The notes beneath the pieces were generated by a model. The model had not been told where the DNA came from. It searched no databases and saw nothing but the letters and a program-made list of their open reading frames with translations. From an uncultured Eubacteriales bacterium (lineage in GTDB: Bacteria; Bacillota; Clostridia; Oscillospirales; CAG-382), in assembly GCA_900551295.1 (NCBI GenBank), contig URVJ01000002.1, positions 82,189-146,188 on the forward strand: a DNA stretch of 64,000 bases, given 5' to 3'. Below, piece by piece: positions 25,670 through 34,221 of the stretch. Within the stretch, counting starts at the first letter, position 1, and each line of letters begins with the position of its first letter. Position numbers and translations under genes: made by a program.

Positions 25670-27064
25670 ATGGCAGTAAAAATAATGGAAACTGCTCTGC
25701 GTGACGCTCATCAGTCGCTGATAGCAACGCGTATGACTACGGAAGAAATGCTTCCGATTCTTGATTATCTTGATGATATCGGATATTATGCCATCGAGGC
25801 ATGGGGCGGAGCTACGTTTGACGCTTGCCTGCGTTTTCTCGATGAAGATCCGTGGCAGAGACTCCGCACAATAAGAAGTCATATAAAGAATTCAAAGCTC
25901 CAGATGCTTTTCAGAGGTCAGAATATACTCGGATACCGTCACTATGCCGACGACGTTGTTGAATACTTCGTACAGAAGTCCATCGCAAACGGTATTGACG
26001 TAATAAGAATATTTGACGCCCTTAATGACGTAAGAAACCTCAAAACCGCAATAAACGCGACCAAAAAGGAGGGCGGTCACGTACAGGCGGCTCTCAGCTA
26101 TACCACAGGCCCCGTTTATACGACGGACTACTATATCAAGTACGCAAAGCAGCTCCAGGATATGGGCGCCGATTCAATCTGCGTAAAGGATATGGCCGGT
26201 CTTTTAAAGCCGTATGACGCATATGAGCTTATAAAGGCGCTTAAAGAAAACGTAAAGGTTCCGATACAGCTGCATACGCACTATACCGCAGGTCTTGCCT
26301 CCATGACTCTCTTGAAGGCAATTGAAGCAGGCGTAGATATAGTAGATACCGCAATGGCGCCTCTTGCCATGGGTACTTCGCAGCCTCCTACGGAATCTCT
26401 CGTAGCTACTCTCGCAGGTACCGAATATGATACGGGACTTTCTCTCGAAAAGCTCGATAAAGCGTCCAAGATGTTCGGCGAACTTCGCGAAAAGTACCTC
26501 AAGAACGGACTTCTCGATCCCAAGGTCCTTAAGGTAGACGTAAATACTCTGCTTTATCAGGTTCCCGGCGGAATGCTTTCAAATCTCGTTTCTCAGCTTA
26601 AAAACGCAGGTAAGTCAGATAAGCTTGCCGATGTTCTCGCTGAAGTGCCGAGAGTAAGAGCCGATGTCGGTTATCCTCCTCTCGTAACTCCTTCGTCGCA
26701 GATCGTAGGTACTCAGGCTGTTATGAACGTAATTGCCGGAGAAAGATATAAGATGGTGACAAAGGAATTCAAAGGTATCGTAAGAGGCGAATACGGCAAG
26801 ACTCCTATGCCTATATCCGATGAATTCAGAAAGAAGATAATAGGAGACGAAAAGCCTATAACCTGCCGTCCGGCTGATAATCTTAAGCCCGAACTTGAAA
26901 AACTAAGGAGCGAGTGCGCACAGTATATCACCCAGGACGAAGACGTTCTTTCGTATGCGCTGTTTGAACAGGTAGCCGTTAAGTTCTTCGAGAAGAGAAA
27001 GCTCAAGCAGAACGGACTTGACGCGGAAAACACAGATACCGTAAATAAGGTTACGACCGTTTAA
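25670..27064 (+). CDS. oadA: OadA-type carboxyltransferase (oxaloacetate/pyruvate side, 5S-like)
   Basis: 464 residues: HMGL-like TIM barrel plus PYC_OADA domain, without the C-terminal biotinyl domain of classical OadA, so it matches a transcarboxylase 5S subunit in length. Metal-site residues are visible: Asp in 'LRDAHQS' (N-terminus), the carbamylated Lys in 'CVKDMAGLL' and HxH in 'QLHTHYTAG'. Transfers carboxyl from oxaloacetate to biotin, giving pyruvate. Lies 73 bases after oadB and ends the operon. Confidence 0.93.
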   Translation: MAVKIMETALRDAHQSLIATRMTTEEMLPILDYLDDIGYYAIEAWGGATFDACLRFLDEDPWQRLRTIRSHIKNSKLQMLFRGQNILGYRHYADDVVEYFVQKSIANGIDVIRIFDALNDVRNLKTAINATKKEGGHVQAALSYTTGPVYTTDYYIKYAKQLQDMGADSICVKDMAGLLKPYDAYELIKALKENVKVPIQLHTHYTAGLASMTLLKAIEAGVDIVDTAMAPLAMGTSQPPTESLVATLAGTEYDTGLSLEKLDKASKMFGELREKYLKNGLLDPKVLKVDVNTLLYQVPGGMLSNLVSQLKNAGKSDKLADVLAEVPRVRADVGYPPLVTPSSQIVGTQAVMNVIAGERYKMVTKEFKGIVRGEYGKTPMPISDEFRKKIIGDEKPITCRPADNLKPELEKLRSECAQYITQDEDVLSYALFEQVAVKFFEKRKLKQNGLDAENTDTVNKVTTV

Positions 27065-27084
27065 GCATTTTTAAAAAGAATAAT

Positions 27085-27137
27085 GACTGCTTTGCTGTTT
27101 TTCCGTAACAGGATTTGCAAGGCAGTCTTGTTTTTGT
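27085..27137 (+). terminator. Terminator between convergent oadA and ymxH
   Basis: GACTGCTTTGC (27085-27095) pairs with GCAAGGCAGTC (27117-27127) with a single G-U, followed by TTGTTTTTG on the plus strand. On the minus strand the stem is followed by a weaker A/T stretch, so it may work for both genes. Confidence 0.8.
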
Positions 27138-27449
27138 TTAATGAGAGAAGAAAAATTTGTTTTTTCTTTCGCATTTCTGCGGCTTTGGCGGACACGGCGG
27201 CACGGGCGGCAGTATAATGTCGACCAGAATTATGTCGTCTCCGATCTTTCTTATGCATTCCCACGGAATGTTTACGCAGTCGTCGGGTTTTGAAAAGCAG
27301 AAGATTGAATTCTGAGAGCATACCTCGACGGAAATTATTCTGCCGGTTTCAAGATCTATCGCGCAGTCCGTCACATTGCCGAGCCTGCGGCAGTCGCTGC
27401 TGTTTATTACTTCCTTTTCGGTAAGTTCGCCGAAAGTGCATTTTCTCAA
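27138..27449 (-). CDS. ymxH: YlmC/YmxH-family PRC-barrel protein with Cys/Pro-rich tail
   Basis: 103 residues. The first 80 form a PRC-barrel domain ('RRLGNVTDCAIDLETGRI', 'INIPWECIRKIGDDIILV'-like pattern), as in the YlmC/YmxH sporulation-associated family. Family members usually end soon after the barrel; here a tail 'LPPVPPCPPKPQKCERKN' adds about 20 residues with two cysteines. The start is TTG, with GGAGG 9 bases upstream on the minus strand. Function unknown. Confidence 0.75.
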   Translation of the reverse strand: MRKCTFGELTEKEVINSSDCRRLGNVTDCAIDLETGRIISVEVCSQNSIFCFSKPDDCVNIPWECIRKIGDDIILVDIILPPVPPCPPKPQKCERKNKFFFSH

Positions 27450-27471
27450 TTTTGTTTGCCTCCGTTTCTGT

Positions 27472-27490
27472 CATATATTCTGAATATATG
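27472..27490. promoter_or_regulatory. 19-base perfect palindrome between ymxH and hflX
   Basis: CATATATTCTGAATATATG is a perfect dyad centred on one base in the 111-base divergent gap. Position suits an operator that could act on both genes; no convincing -35/-10 pair could be chosen for either. Confidence 0.5.
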
Positions 27491-27560
27491 CGCACGGCGG
27501 AGAATAATTGATAATGTTTTCGTATTTTTTGATTTTGGATTAACACGGAGGTGTTTGTTT

Positions 27561-28898
27561 ATGGATAATAACGTCACAAAACTCCACGAAACGGAAAATT
27601 CCGAACCCGTAAATATACTTCTTGTCGGTTTGTATAAGGATACGTCGGAGGAAAACGAGTGCCTTAAAAGCCTTGCGGAACTCAGACTTCTTGCGGAAAC
27701 TTCCGTCGGAGACACCGCTGCCGAGTCGTCGTTCTATACGCTTACACAGTGCAGACCGTCGCCCGATCCCGCAACTTTTATCGGTTCCGGCAAGGCAGTC
27801 GAGGCAAAGGAAATATGCGCCGGCAATAACGTTTCTCTAGTCGTTGTGGATTCGGAGCTTTCGCCGTCGCAGATCAGAAATCTCGAAAATGAGATCAATT
27901 CAAATAAAGAAAATGATGTGCGCGTAATTGACCGTACCATGCTTATACTCGATATTTTCGCAAAGCACGCCGTCACCGGCGAGGGTAAGCTCCAGGTTGA
28001 AATTGCGCAGCTTAAATATACCGCCCCCAGACTTACCGGAAAAGGTACGGCGCTTTCGCGTCAGGGCGGTACAAGCGGAAGTATAGGCGCGAGAGGTCCC
28101 GGAGAAACAAAGCTTGAAACCGATAAGCGCCATATTGCAAGACGCCTGCTCGCACTCAAAAAGGAACTGTCGGAAATTGAGGGCAACCGCGCGGTAAAAC
28201 GAACCAAGAGAAATAAGAGTACGGTTCCGTCCGCAGTCATCGCCGGATATACAAACGCCGGTAAATCGACGCTGCTTAATTATCTTACCGATGCAGGAAT
28301 ACTTGAAAAGGATATGCTTTTCGCAACGCTCGATCCGACGGTAAGAAAGCTCGTGCTGCCGTCGGGAAGAACAATACTTCTGTCGGATACCGTAGGATTT
28401 ATAAGCAGACTTCCGCATCAGCTCGTGGAATCTTTCAAGTCAACGCTTGAAGAAGTAAGGGACGCCGATATTGTGCTTGTGGTTGCCGACGCGTCGGATC
28501 CCGATGTATCAAAAAAGATAAGCGTTACCGAGCAGATACTTTCCGATATGGACGCAGGCGGAAAACCCGTAATATACGTTTATAATAAGTGCGACAGACT
28601 CGATATTCTTCCTCCGCGCGAGACGCTTTCGCGGCATGACAGCGTTTGTATCAGTGCAAAGGACGGCACAAACGTAGAAACGCTGCTTGAAAGAATTGAT
28701 AAAATTCTGTCCGAAACAAAAAAGACCGTGAATTTCCTGTTCCCGTTTGAAATGCAGTCGGCGGTAAACGATCTGTATAAGAACGCCGCAGTAAATTCCG
28801 TGGAATATACCGAGAACGGCGCGCTTGTAAACGCGCTTGTCGATGAGAAATGCTACGGTATGTATAAGAAATATATTGTCGAAGAGGAGCGGAAATAA
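27561..28898 (+). CDS. hflX: HflX ribosome-associated GTPase
   Basis: 445 residues. N-terminal HflX domain (about 20-190, including the glycine-rich 'RQGGTSGSIGARGPGETKLE'), then a G domain with G1 'GYTNAGKST' (about 229-237), G3 'SDTVGF', and G4 'YNKCD'. HflX splits stalled 70S ribosomes after stress. GGAGGTG before the ATG at 27561 fixes the start; the in-frame extension upstream runs into the palindrome region. Confidence 0.95.
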   Translation: MDNNVTKLHETENSEPVNILLVGLYKDTSEENECLKSLAELRLLAETSVGDTAAESSFYTLTQCRPSPDPATFIGSGKAVEAKEICAGNNVSLVVVDSELSPSQIRNLENEINSNKENDVRVIDRTMLILDIFAKHAVTGEGKLQVEIAQLKYTAPRLTGKGTALSRQGGTSGSIGARGPGETKLETDKRHIARRLLALKKELSEIEGNRAVKRTKRNKSTVPSAVIAGYTNAGKSTLLNYLTDAGILEKDMLFATLDPTVRKLVLPSGRTILLSDTVGFISRLPHQLVESFKSTLEEVRDADIVLVVADASDPDVSKKISVTEQILSDMDAGGKPVIYVYNKCDRLDILPPRETLSRHDSVCISAKDGTNVETLLERIDKILSETKKTVNFLFPFEMQSAVNDLYKNAAVNSVEYTENGALVNALVDEKCYGMYKKYIVEEERK

Positions 28899-28908
28899 AA
28901 AAATACAG

Positions 28909-28936
28909 CACTTTTTGAAAAAAATAAAGTGTTTTT
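28909..28936 (+). terminator. Possible weak terminator after hflX
   Basis: CACTTT (28909-28914) and AAAGTG (28926-28931) followed by five T. The stem is short and A+T rich, so read-through into dgt is likely. Confidence 0.35.
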
Positions 28937-28974
28937 CGGGTTTTGAAAGTATAACTATATAGAGGTGCGTGTTT

Positions 28975-30003
28975 ATGACAGACATTCTTAAGTTTTACCG
29001 TGATAATGAAAAGAATACACTTAGTCCTTTTGCGACTTTTTCGTTTGAAACGCGAGGAAGACTCAAACCCGTCGATGAACCCGACGATATACGCACTCCT
29101 TTTATGCGCGACCGCGACAGAATAATACACTGTAAGTCTTTCAGACGTCTTATGCATAAGACGCAATGCTTTCTCTCGCCTGAGGGCGACCATTACAGAA
29201 CCCGTCTTACACATACGCTTGAGGTTTCGCAGATTGCACGGACTATCGCGCGTTCGCTGAGGCTCAATGAGGACCTGACTGAGGCAATAGCTCTCGGACA
29301 CGATCTCGGTCATACGCCGTTCGGTCACGCAGGAGAACGTGTGCTTAATGAACTGAGTCCCGAGGGCTTTGCGCATAACGAACAGAGCCTTCGCGTTGTG
29401 GATCTTCTCGAACGTGACGGCGACGGACTTAATCTTACGTATGAAGTGCGTAACGGAATTGTCTGCCATACGGGAAAGCAGAGCGCGGCAACTCCCGAGG
29501 GAAAGATAATAAAATTTGCCGACAGGATAGCCTATATAAACCACGATATAGATGACGCAGTGCGCGCAGGCGTGCTGTCGGACGACGATATACCGACGGA
29601 ACTAAAAAAGGTGCTCGGAAATACTCACAGCGAACGCATAGACGTCATGGTAAAGAGCCTTATCGAGGAAACACAGCATAATTTCGATAAGGATATAAAC
29701 GATGTTACCATGAAAAAAGAAATTTATGAGGCTACAATGGAGCTTCGCGAATTTCTGTTTAAAAAAGTCTATTTCAATCCTGTCGCAAAGAGTGAAGAAA
29801 CGCGCGCGTGCGATATGTTAAAGACGCTTTACGGCTATTATTGCGCAAATGCGGATAAAATGCCCGATGAATACAAAAAATATATACCCGAGGGAATCAG
29901 CGTAAACCGCGCAGTGTGCGACTATATCGCCGGAATGACAGACAGATACGCCGTGCAGACATTTACAACGCTGTATATCCCGAAAAAGTGGTCTATAATG
30001 TAA
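28975..30003 (+). CDS. dgt: dGTPase-like deoxynucleoside triphosphohydrolase
   Basis: 342-residue HD-domain protein; 'RTRLTHTLEVSQIARTIAR' and 'LGHDLGHTPFGHAGE' (about 108-117) supply the H...HD...D metal site. It belongs to the deoxyguanosinetriphosphate triphosphohydrolase-like subfamily, which often sits before dnaG in clostridia, as here. AGAGGTG 7 bases upstream supports ATG 28975 over the GTG at 28969. Confidence 0.93.
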   Translation: MTDILKFYRDNEKNTLSPFATFSFETRGRLKPVDEPDDIRTPFMRDRDRIIHCKSFRRLMHKTQCFLSPEGDHYRTRLTHTLEVSQIARTIARSLRLNEDLTEAIALGHDLGHTPFGHAGERVLNELSPEGFAHNEQSLRVVDLLERDGDGLNLTYEVRNGIVCHTGKQSAATPEGKIIKFADRIAYINHDIDDAVRAGVLSDDDIPTELKKVLGNTHSERIDVMVKSLIEETQHNFDKDINDVTMKKEIYEATMELREFLFKKVYFNPVAKSEETRACDMLKTLYGYYCANADKMPDEYKKYIPEGISVNRAVCDYIAGMTDRYAVQTFTTLYIPKKWSIM

Positions 30004-30031
30004 TTTTTCGTAACGGAGTGGATATAAACAG

Positions 30032-30235
30032 ATGTACAGAGAAATTTGCGATTTTGCAAAACTTGTTAAAACGCTGTCGCTTGTTTCGGTGCAGATAATA
30101 TGCGTCTGCGCCGGTGCGGTTTTGGGAATTCTCCTGCCGCAGAAAGGAAAAAAGCCTGCCGCAGTGCTGTTTGCGCTTGTCGCTGCCGCAGCGACGGTCA
30201 TTCCGGCTTTTGACTTTATAAATAACAGGGACTGA
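30032..30235 (+). CDS. Small two-helix membrane protein
   Basis: 67 residues; two hydrophobic helices (about 14-34 and 43-60) separated by a short basic loop 'PQKGKKP', no recognised domain. Sits in the dgt-dnaG gap with 28 and 37 bases on each side and a GGAG about 12 bases before its ATG, so I regard it as real. I do not recognise the family. Confidence 0.55.
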   Translation: MYREICDFAKLVKTLSLVSVQIICVCAGAVLGILLPQKGKKPAAVLFALVAAAATVIPAFDFINNRD

Positions 30236-30272
30236 ATTTTGATTTATTTCCAAAACGTCAGGAGGTGTGAAA

Positions 30273-32078
30273 TTGGCTTTCCCGGAGGGTTTTATACAGG
30301 AACTCAAAAACAGAAATCCCATAGACCAGGTCGTGGGCAGATATGTCGAGCTGAAACGCGCAGGACGAAACCTTGTCGGCAGATGTCCGTTTCACAGCGA
30401 AAAAACTCCGTCGTTTACGGTGTTTTCGGATAATTTCCATTGTTTCGGCTGCTCTGCAGGCGGAGATGTGATAACCTTTATCATGAGGATTGAGAACCTC
30501 GAATACAGAGACGCCGTGCAGTTTCTTGCAGACAGGAGCGGAATGACTGTTCCCGACGATAATCTTTACGCTGCGGTACGTGAAAAACCAAAGCTTACGC
30601 GCGAACGCGGACTTGCAATGAATAAGGCTGCGGCAAAGATCTTTTATGAAAATCTCATGTCCGAAAAAGGGCAGGCGGCGCGAAAATATCTTGCCGACAG
30701 GGGACTTTCAAATTCAACGATTCGCCATTTCGGGCTTGGTTTTGCACCCGACAGCTTTAACGATATGACGGATAAGCTTTCAAAGCTCGGATATACAAAA
30801 GAGGAAATGCAGACAGGCTTTCTTTGCGGAATTTCTCAAAAGACCGCAAGACTTTTCGATATGTTCCGTAACCGCGTAATGTTTCCGATAATAGATACAA
30901 GCGGAAATATAGTCGCGTTCGGCGGCAGGGTAATGGACGATTCAAAGCCGAAGTACCTCAATTCCTCCGATACGCCGGTGTTTAAAAAGAGCAAGCAACT
31001 GTTCGCACTCAATTTTGCAAAAGACGTGCTGCTCGGAAATATTCAGAGTCCGCTTGTGAAATCCGGCGAGATAATACTGTGCGAGGGATATATGGACGTA
31101 ATTGCAATGCATCAGGGCGGTTTTTCAAACGCCGTCGCAACGCTCGGAACGGCAATTACGCCCGAACACGCAAGAATAGTGTCGAGATACGCTAAGACCG
31201 CGTTTGTCGCATATGACTCTGACGAAGCCGGAAAACGCGCCGCAGATAAAGCACTGAAACTGTTATCAGAGGTTGGCGTAGAATGCAGGGTCTTAAGAAT
31301 AACCGGTGCAAAAGATCCCGACGAGTATATTAAAAAATACGGTTCGGCAGCCTTTTCAAAAATGCTCTACGGCTCTGTCGGACAGACGGATTACCGCATA
31401 AACGAAATTGTTTCAAAGTATGATCTGAATAACCCCGATGAAAAGCTGAAAGCTCTCAGGGAGTGCTGCGATATGCTTGCCGGCATATATTCGCCGATAA
31501 AGCAGGATATATACATACAGCGGCTGTCGGAACTTTCGGGTATACCGCAGGAAAGTATAAAAAGACAGGTCGAGGGCAGTAAACGCTATCAGAAAAAGCA
31601 GTATGACAAGCAGACGGCTGATACAAGCCAGAAAAAGCTTATGCGCTTTGACGATAAAATAAACCCAGACGCTGTTACGTGTCCCGCAGCTGCCGAAATA
31701 GAGGAGCGCATAATCGGAATACTTCTTCTTTTTCCGGAGTTATACTCAAAATGCGACGCAATTTCACATGACGACTTTGTAACCGGCTTTAACAAACAGG
31801 TGTATAAAGAACTTTCCGCACTGTATTCAGACGGTAAAACAGATATTTCGGCGTTTAACGAAATTTTCAGTCCCGAACAGATGTCGCGCATATATGATAT
31901 GAAACATAGGCGTTCCGACTTGTCCGCAAACGGAATTTCCGCGCTGAATGAGCAGATCTCGGCGCTGAAGACCGAAAAAATAAGACTCTCGGCAAAACAG
32001 CATAAAGTAAATACCGATGACGAAATGCTTGATGCAATAGAGCTTTTGAGAAAAAAACAGGGTATAGGCAAAAATTAA
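30273..32078 (+). CDS. dnaG: DNA primase
   Basis: About 601 residues. N-terminal CHC2 zinc ribbon ('GRCPFHSEKTPSFTV' and 'HCFGCSAGGD'), toprim core ('CEGYMDVIAMHQ', 'AYDSDEAG') and a C-terminal DnaB-binding-type helical region. Makes RNA primers for replication. Start is TTG at 30273: it gives the usual 'MAFPEGFIQELKNRN' N-terminus and lies about 6 bases after AGGAGGTG, whereas the GTG at 30267 is inside that RBS. rpoD follows 45 bases downstream. Confidence 0.97.
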   Translation: MAFPEGFIQELKNRNPIDQVVGRYVELKRAGRNLVGRCPFHSEKTPSFTVFSDNFHCFGCSAGGDVITFIMRIENLEYRDAVQFLADRSGMTVPDDNLYAAVREKPKLTRERGLAMNKAAAKIFYENLMSEKGQAARKYLADRGLSNSTIRHFGLGFAPDSFNDMTDKLSKLGYTKEEMQTGFLCGISQKTARLFDMFRNRVMFPIIDTSGNIVAFGGRVMDDSKPKYLNSSDTPVFKKSKQLFALNFAKDVLLGNIQSPLVKSGEIILCEGYMDVIAMHQGGFSNAVATLGTAITPEHARIVSRYAKTAFVAYDSDEAGKRAADKALKLLSEVGVECRVLRITGAKDPDEYIKKYGSAAFSKMLYGSVGQTDYRINEIVSKYDLNNPDEKLKALRECCDMLAGIYSPIKQDIYIQRLSELSGIPQESIKRQVEGSKRYQKKQYDKQTADTSQKKLMRFDDKINPDAVTCPAAAEIEERIIGILLLFPELYSKCDAISHDDFVTGFNKQVYKELSALYSDGKTDISAFNEIFSPEQMSRIYDMKHRRSDLSANGISALNEQISALKTEKIRLSAKQHKVNTDDEMLDAIELLRKKQGIGKN

Positions 32079-32093
32079 GTATATTTATCTCAT

Positions 32094-32108
32094 TGCCGTT
32101 TTTCGGCA
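32094..32108 (+). promoter_or_regulatory. Small hairpin between dnaG and rpoD
   Basis: TGCCG (32094-32098), five-T loop, CGGCA (32104-32108), ending just before the AAAGGATG that serves rpoD. Could be a processing site separating dnaG and rpoD message, as known in macromolecular-synthesis operons, or a weak RBS mask. Confidence 0.3.
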
Positions 32109-32123
32109 GAAAGGATGTTATAA

Positions 32124-33422
32124 ATGGCAGAAAGGAAAAAGACCGCCGCAGCGGAAAAAGAAAAGGTCGAGCTTGACGGAATAACCGAAAAGCAGACCGA
32201 TGGCGCCGTGGTCGCACAAGAATCGGCAGCGGCAAAAAAAACGCGCACAAAAAAGGCAAAAGCAAAGCCGGAAGAAACCAAGGACGCACCTAAAGAGGAA
32301 ACCAAGGACGGCGATAAAAAGCATAAGGCGGATTTCCAGGAGCTTATCGAAAAAGGCAAGGCAAAGGGTTCGCTGACAAACGAAGAAATACTTGAAGTTC
32401 TCGATGAGGCTGAGCTTGACGTTGAAAACATGGAAAAACTCATGGAGACTATTGAAAACCTCGGAATAGAAGTCACAGGCTATAATGACGACGCTGTTTT
32501 CGACGATCTCAATTCCAACCTTGACAGCAGCGTTGACAATATCGACGGGTATGACTCGGACGATGCCGACACACTTCTTGCACAAGAAGGACTTATAATC
32601 GACGATCCCGTCAAGATGTACTTAAAGGAAATAGGCAAAGTCAATCTTCTGTCTACCGAAAAAGAGCTTGAGCTTGCAGAAAGAATGGCAAAGGGCGATG
32701 AGGAAGCAAAGAAGATGCTCGTAGAGAGCAACCTCAGACTCGTTGTAAGCATTGCAAAGCGTTATGTCGGCAGAGGAATGTTCTTCCTCGACCTTATTCA
32801 GGAGGGCAACCTCGGACTTATGAAGGCGGTAGAAAAGTTCGACTATACAAAGGGATATAAGTTCTCGACTTACGCAACATGGTGGATAAGACAGGCAATA
32901 ACAAGAGCCATTGCCGACCAGGCAAGAACCATAAGAATACCCGTTCATATGGTTGAAACCATTAATAAGGTCCTCAGAGTGTCAAGACAGCTTCTCCAGG
33001 AACTCGGACATGAGGCGTCTACCGAAGAAATTGCCGAAAAGATGAATATGAGCGTCGAAAAGGTTCGCGATATAATGAAACTCGCACAGGAACCCGTAAG
33101 CCTTGAAACACCTATCGGTGAAGAAGAGGACAGCCATCTAGGCGACTTTATTCCCGACGACGACGCACCTGCTCCGGCAGAGGCTGCGTCATATACGCTG
33201 CTTCGCGAACAGCTCTGCGAGGTGCTGCATACGCTCACTCCGCGTGAGGAACACGTTCTGAAACTCAGATTCGGTCTTGAGGACGGACGTACAAGAACGC
33301 TTGAAGAAGTGGGTAAAGTTTTCAATATCACCCGTGAGCGTATCCGTCAGATAGAGGCAAAGGCGCTCAGAAAGCTCCGCCATCCCAGCCGTTCAAAGAG
33401 ACTCAGAGATTATCTCGATTGA
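32124..33422 (+). CDS. rpoD: Primary sigma factor SigA/RpoD
   Basis: 432 residues. A Lys/Ala/Glu-rich low-complexity N-terminus (1-75), then region 1.1, region 1.2 ('DPVKMYLKEIGKVNLLS'), region 2 including the -10 recognition helix 'YATWWIRQAITRAIADQAR', region 3, and region 4.2 HTH 'GKVFNITRERIRQIEAKAL'. Directs housekeeping transcription; the -35/-10 promoters noted in this window are of its type. Immediately downstream of dnaG, as in most Firmicutes. Confidence 0.98.
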   Translation: MAERKKTAAAEKEKVELDGITEKQTDGAVVAQESAAAKKTRTKKAKAKPEETKDAPKEETKDGDKKHKADFQELIEKGKAKGSLTNEEILEVLDEAELDVENMEKLMETIENLGIEVTGYNDDAVFDDLNSNLDSSVDNIDGYDSDDADTLLAQEGLIIDDPVKMYLKEIGKVNLLSTEKELELAERMAKGDEEAKKMLVESNLRLVVSIAKRYVGRGMFFLDLIQEGNLGLMKAVEKFDYTKGYKFSTYATWWIRQAITRAIADQARTIRIPVHMVETINKVLRVSRQLLQELGHEASTEEIAEKMNMSVEKVRDIMKLAQEPVSLETPIGEEEDSHLGDFIPDDDAPAPAEAASYTLLREQLCEVLHTLTPREEHVLKLRFGLEDGRTRTLEEVGKVFNITRERIRQIEAKALRKLRHPSRSKRLRDYLD

Positions 33423-33441
33423 TGAGAAAGGAAAAAGCACA

Positions 33442-34131
33442 GTGAAAATTGGCGTTATTGGCGCAATGGACTGCGAAATAAGAGAGTTTTGCAAGGACTT
33501 TGACGCAGTAAGCACCGGAATTGACGGAATATATAAGGGACATTACGCAGGACACGAGATATACGTCTGCCTTTGCGGAATAGGAAAGGTAAACGCTGCG
33601 GTCTGTACGCAGAGACTGTGCGACGTTGAGGGCGTTGACTGCATAATAAATTCGGGCGTTGCGGGCAGCGTGTCGAAAAAACTCAAGATCTGCGACGTTG
33701 CCGTTTCCGAAAGTCTTACATATCACGATTTTGAACCCATTGACATACTCGACAGAAATTCGCCGTTTACATCGGTTTTCAAGGCGGACGAAAAGCTTGT
33801 CGGACTTGCAAAAAGTGCCTGCGAAAGACTTGCGGAGCAAAAAGAGGGCTTCGGATATGCTTCGGGACTTATAATTTCGGGGGATAAATTCGTAAGCGGT
33901 ACAAACGACGTGCAAAAGCTTAATGAAAAGTTCGGCGCGCTTTGTACCGAAATGGAGGGCGCGGCTATTGCCCATGCCGCACTTTTAAATAAAAAACCGT
34001 TTGTGGTAATAAGGGCAATTTCCGATAATGCCGACGACGATGCCGATATGTCTTTTGACGCAATGGCAGAGATTGCCGCAAAGCAGGCAGGTTTTATCGT
34101 CACGGATATGATAGAAAATATCGGTAAATAA
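33442..34131 (+). CDS. mtnN: MTA/SAH nucleosidase
   Basis: 229 residues, purine-phosphorylase fold. Cleaves methylthioadenosine and S-adenosylhomocysteine to adenine and the ribosyl product, clearing radical-SAM and methyltransferase by-products. 'MKIGVIGAMDCEI' start, 'INSGVAG', 'EMEGAAIAHAA' (substrate Glu) and 'RAISDNAD' with catalytic Asp are present. GTG start with AAAGGA 9 bases upstream. Confidence 0.96.
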   Translation: MKIGVIGAMDCEIREFCKDFDAVSTGIDGIYKGHYAGHEIYVCLCGIGKVNAAVCTQRLCDVEGVDCIINSGVAGSVSKKLKICDVAVSESLTYHDFEPIDILDRNSPFTSVFKADEKLVGLAKSACERLAEQKEGFGYASGLIISGDKFVSGTNDVQKLNEKFGALCTEMEGAAIAHAALLNKKPFVVIRAISDNADDDADMSFDAMAEIAAKQAGFIVTDMIENIGK

Positions 34132-34149
34132 CGGAAATAAGCGGAAAAT

Positions 34150-34205
34150 ACCGGCGTTTGTACAAAACTTTGACGTATGGACGCCGGTCAAAATGCATTT
34201 GCATT
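34150..34205 (+). promoter_or_regulatory. Two tandem hairpins ahead of the PBP gene
   Basis: ACCGGCGT (34150-34157) pairs perfectly with ACGCCGGT (34181-34188); then AATGCA (34192-34197) pairs with TGCATT (34200-34205), followed by GTTTT and the GGAG RBS (34211-34214). Could be a leaky terminator of mtnN or an attenuator for the PBP. Confidence 0.4.
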
Positions 34206-34221
34206 GTTTTGGAGTCTGAAG

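Noticed and set aside
28651..29544. 297-codon open frame on the minus strand across hflX and dgt
   Set aside because: Basic, motif-free product and no RBS; it crosses two certain genes.
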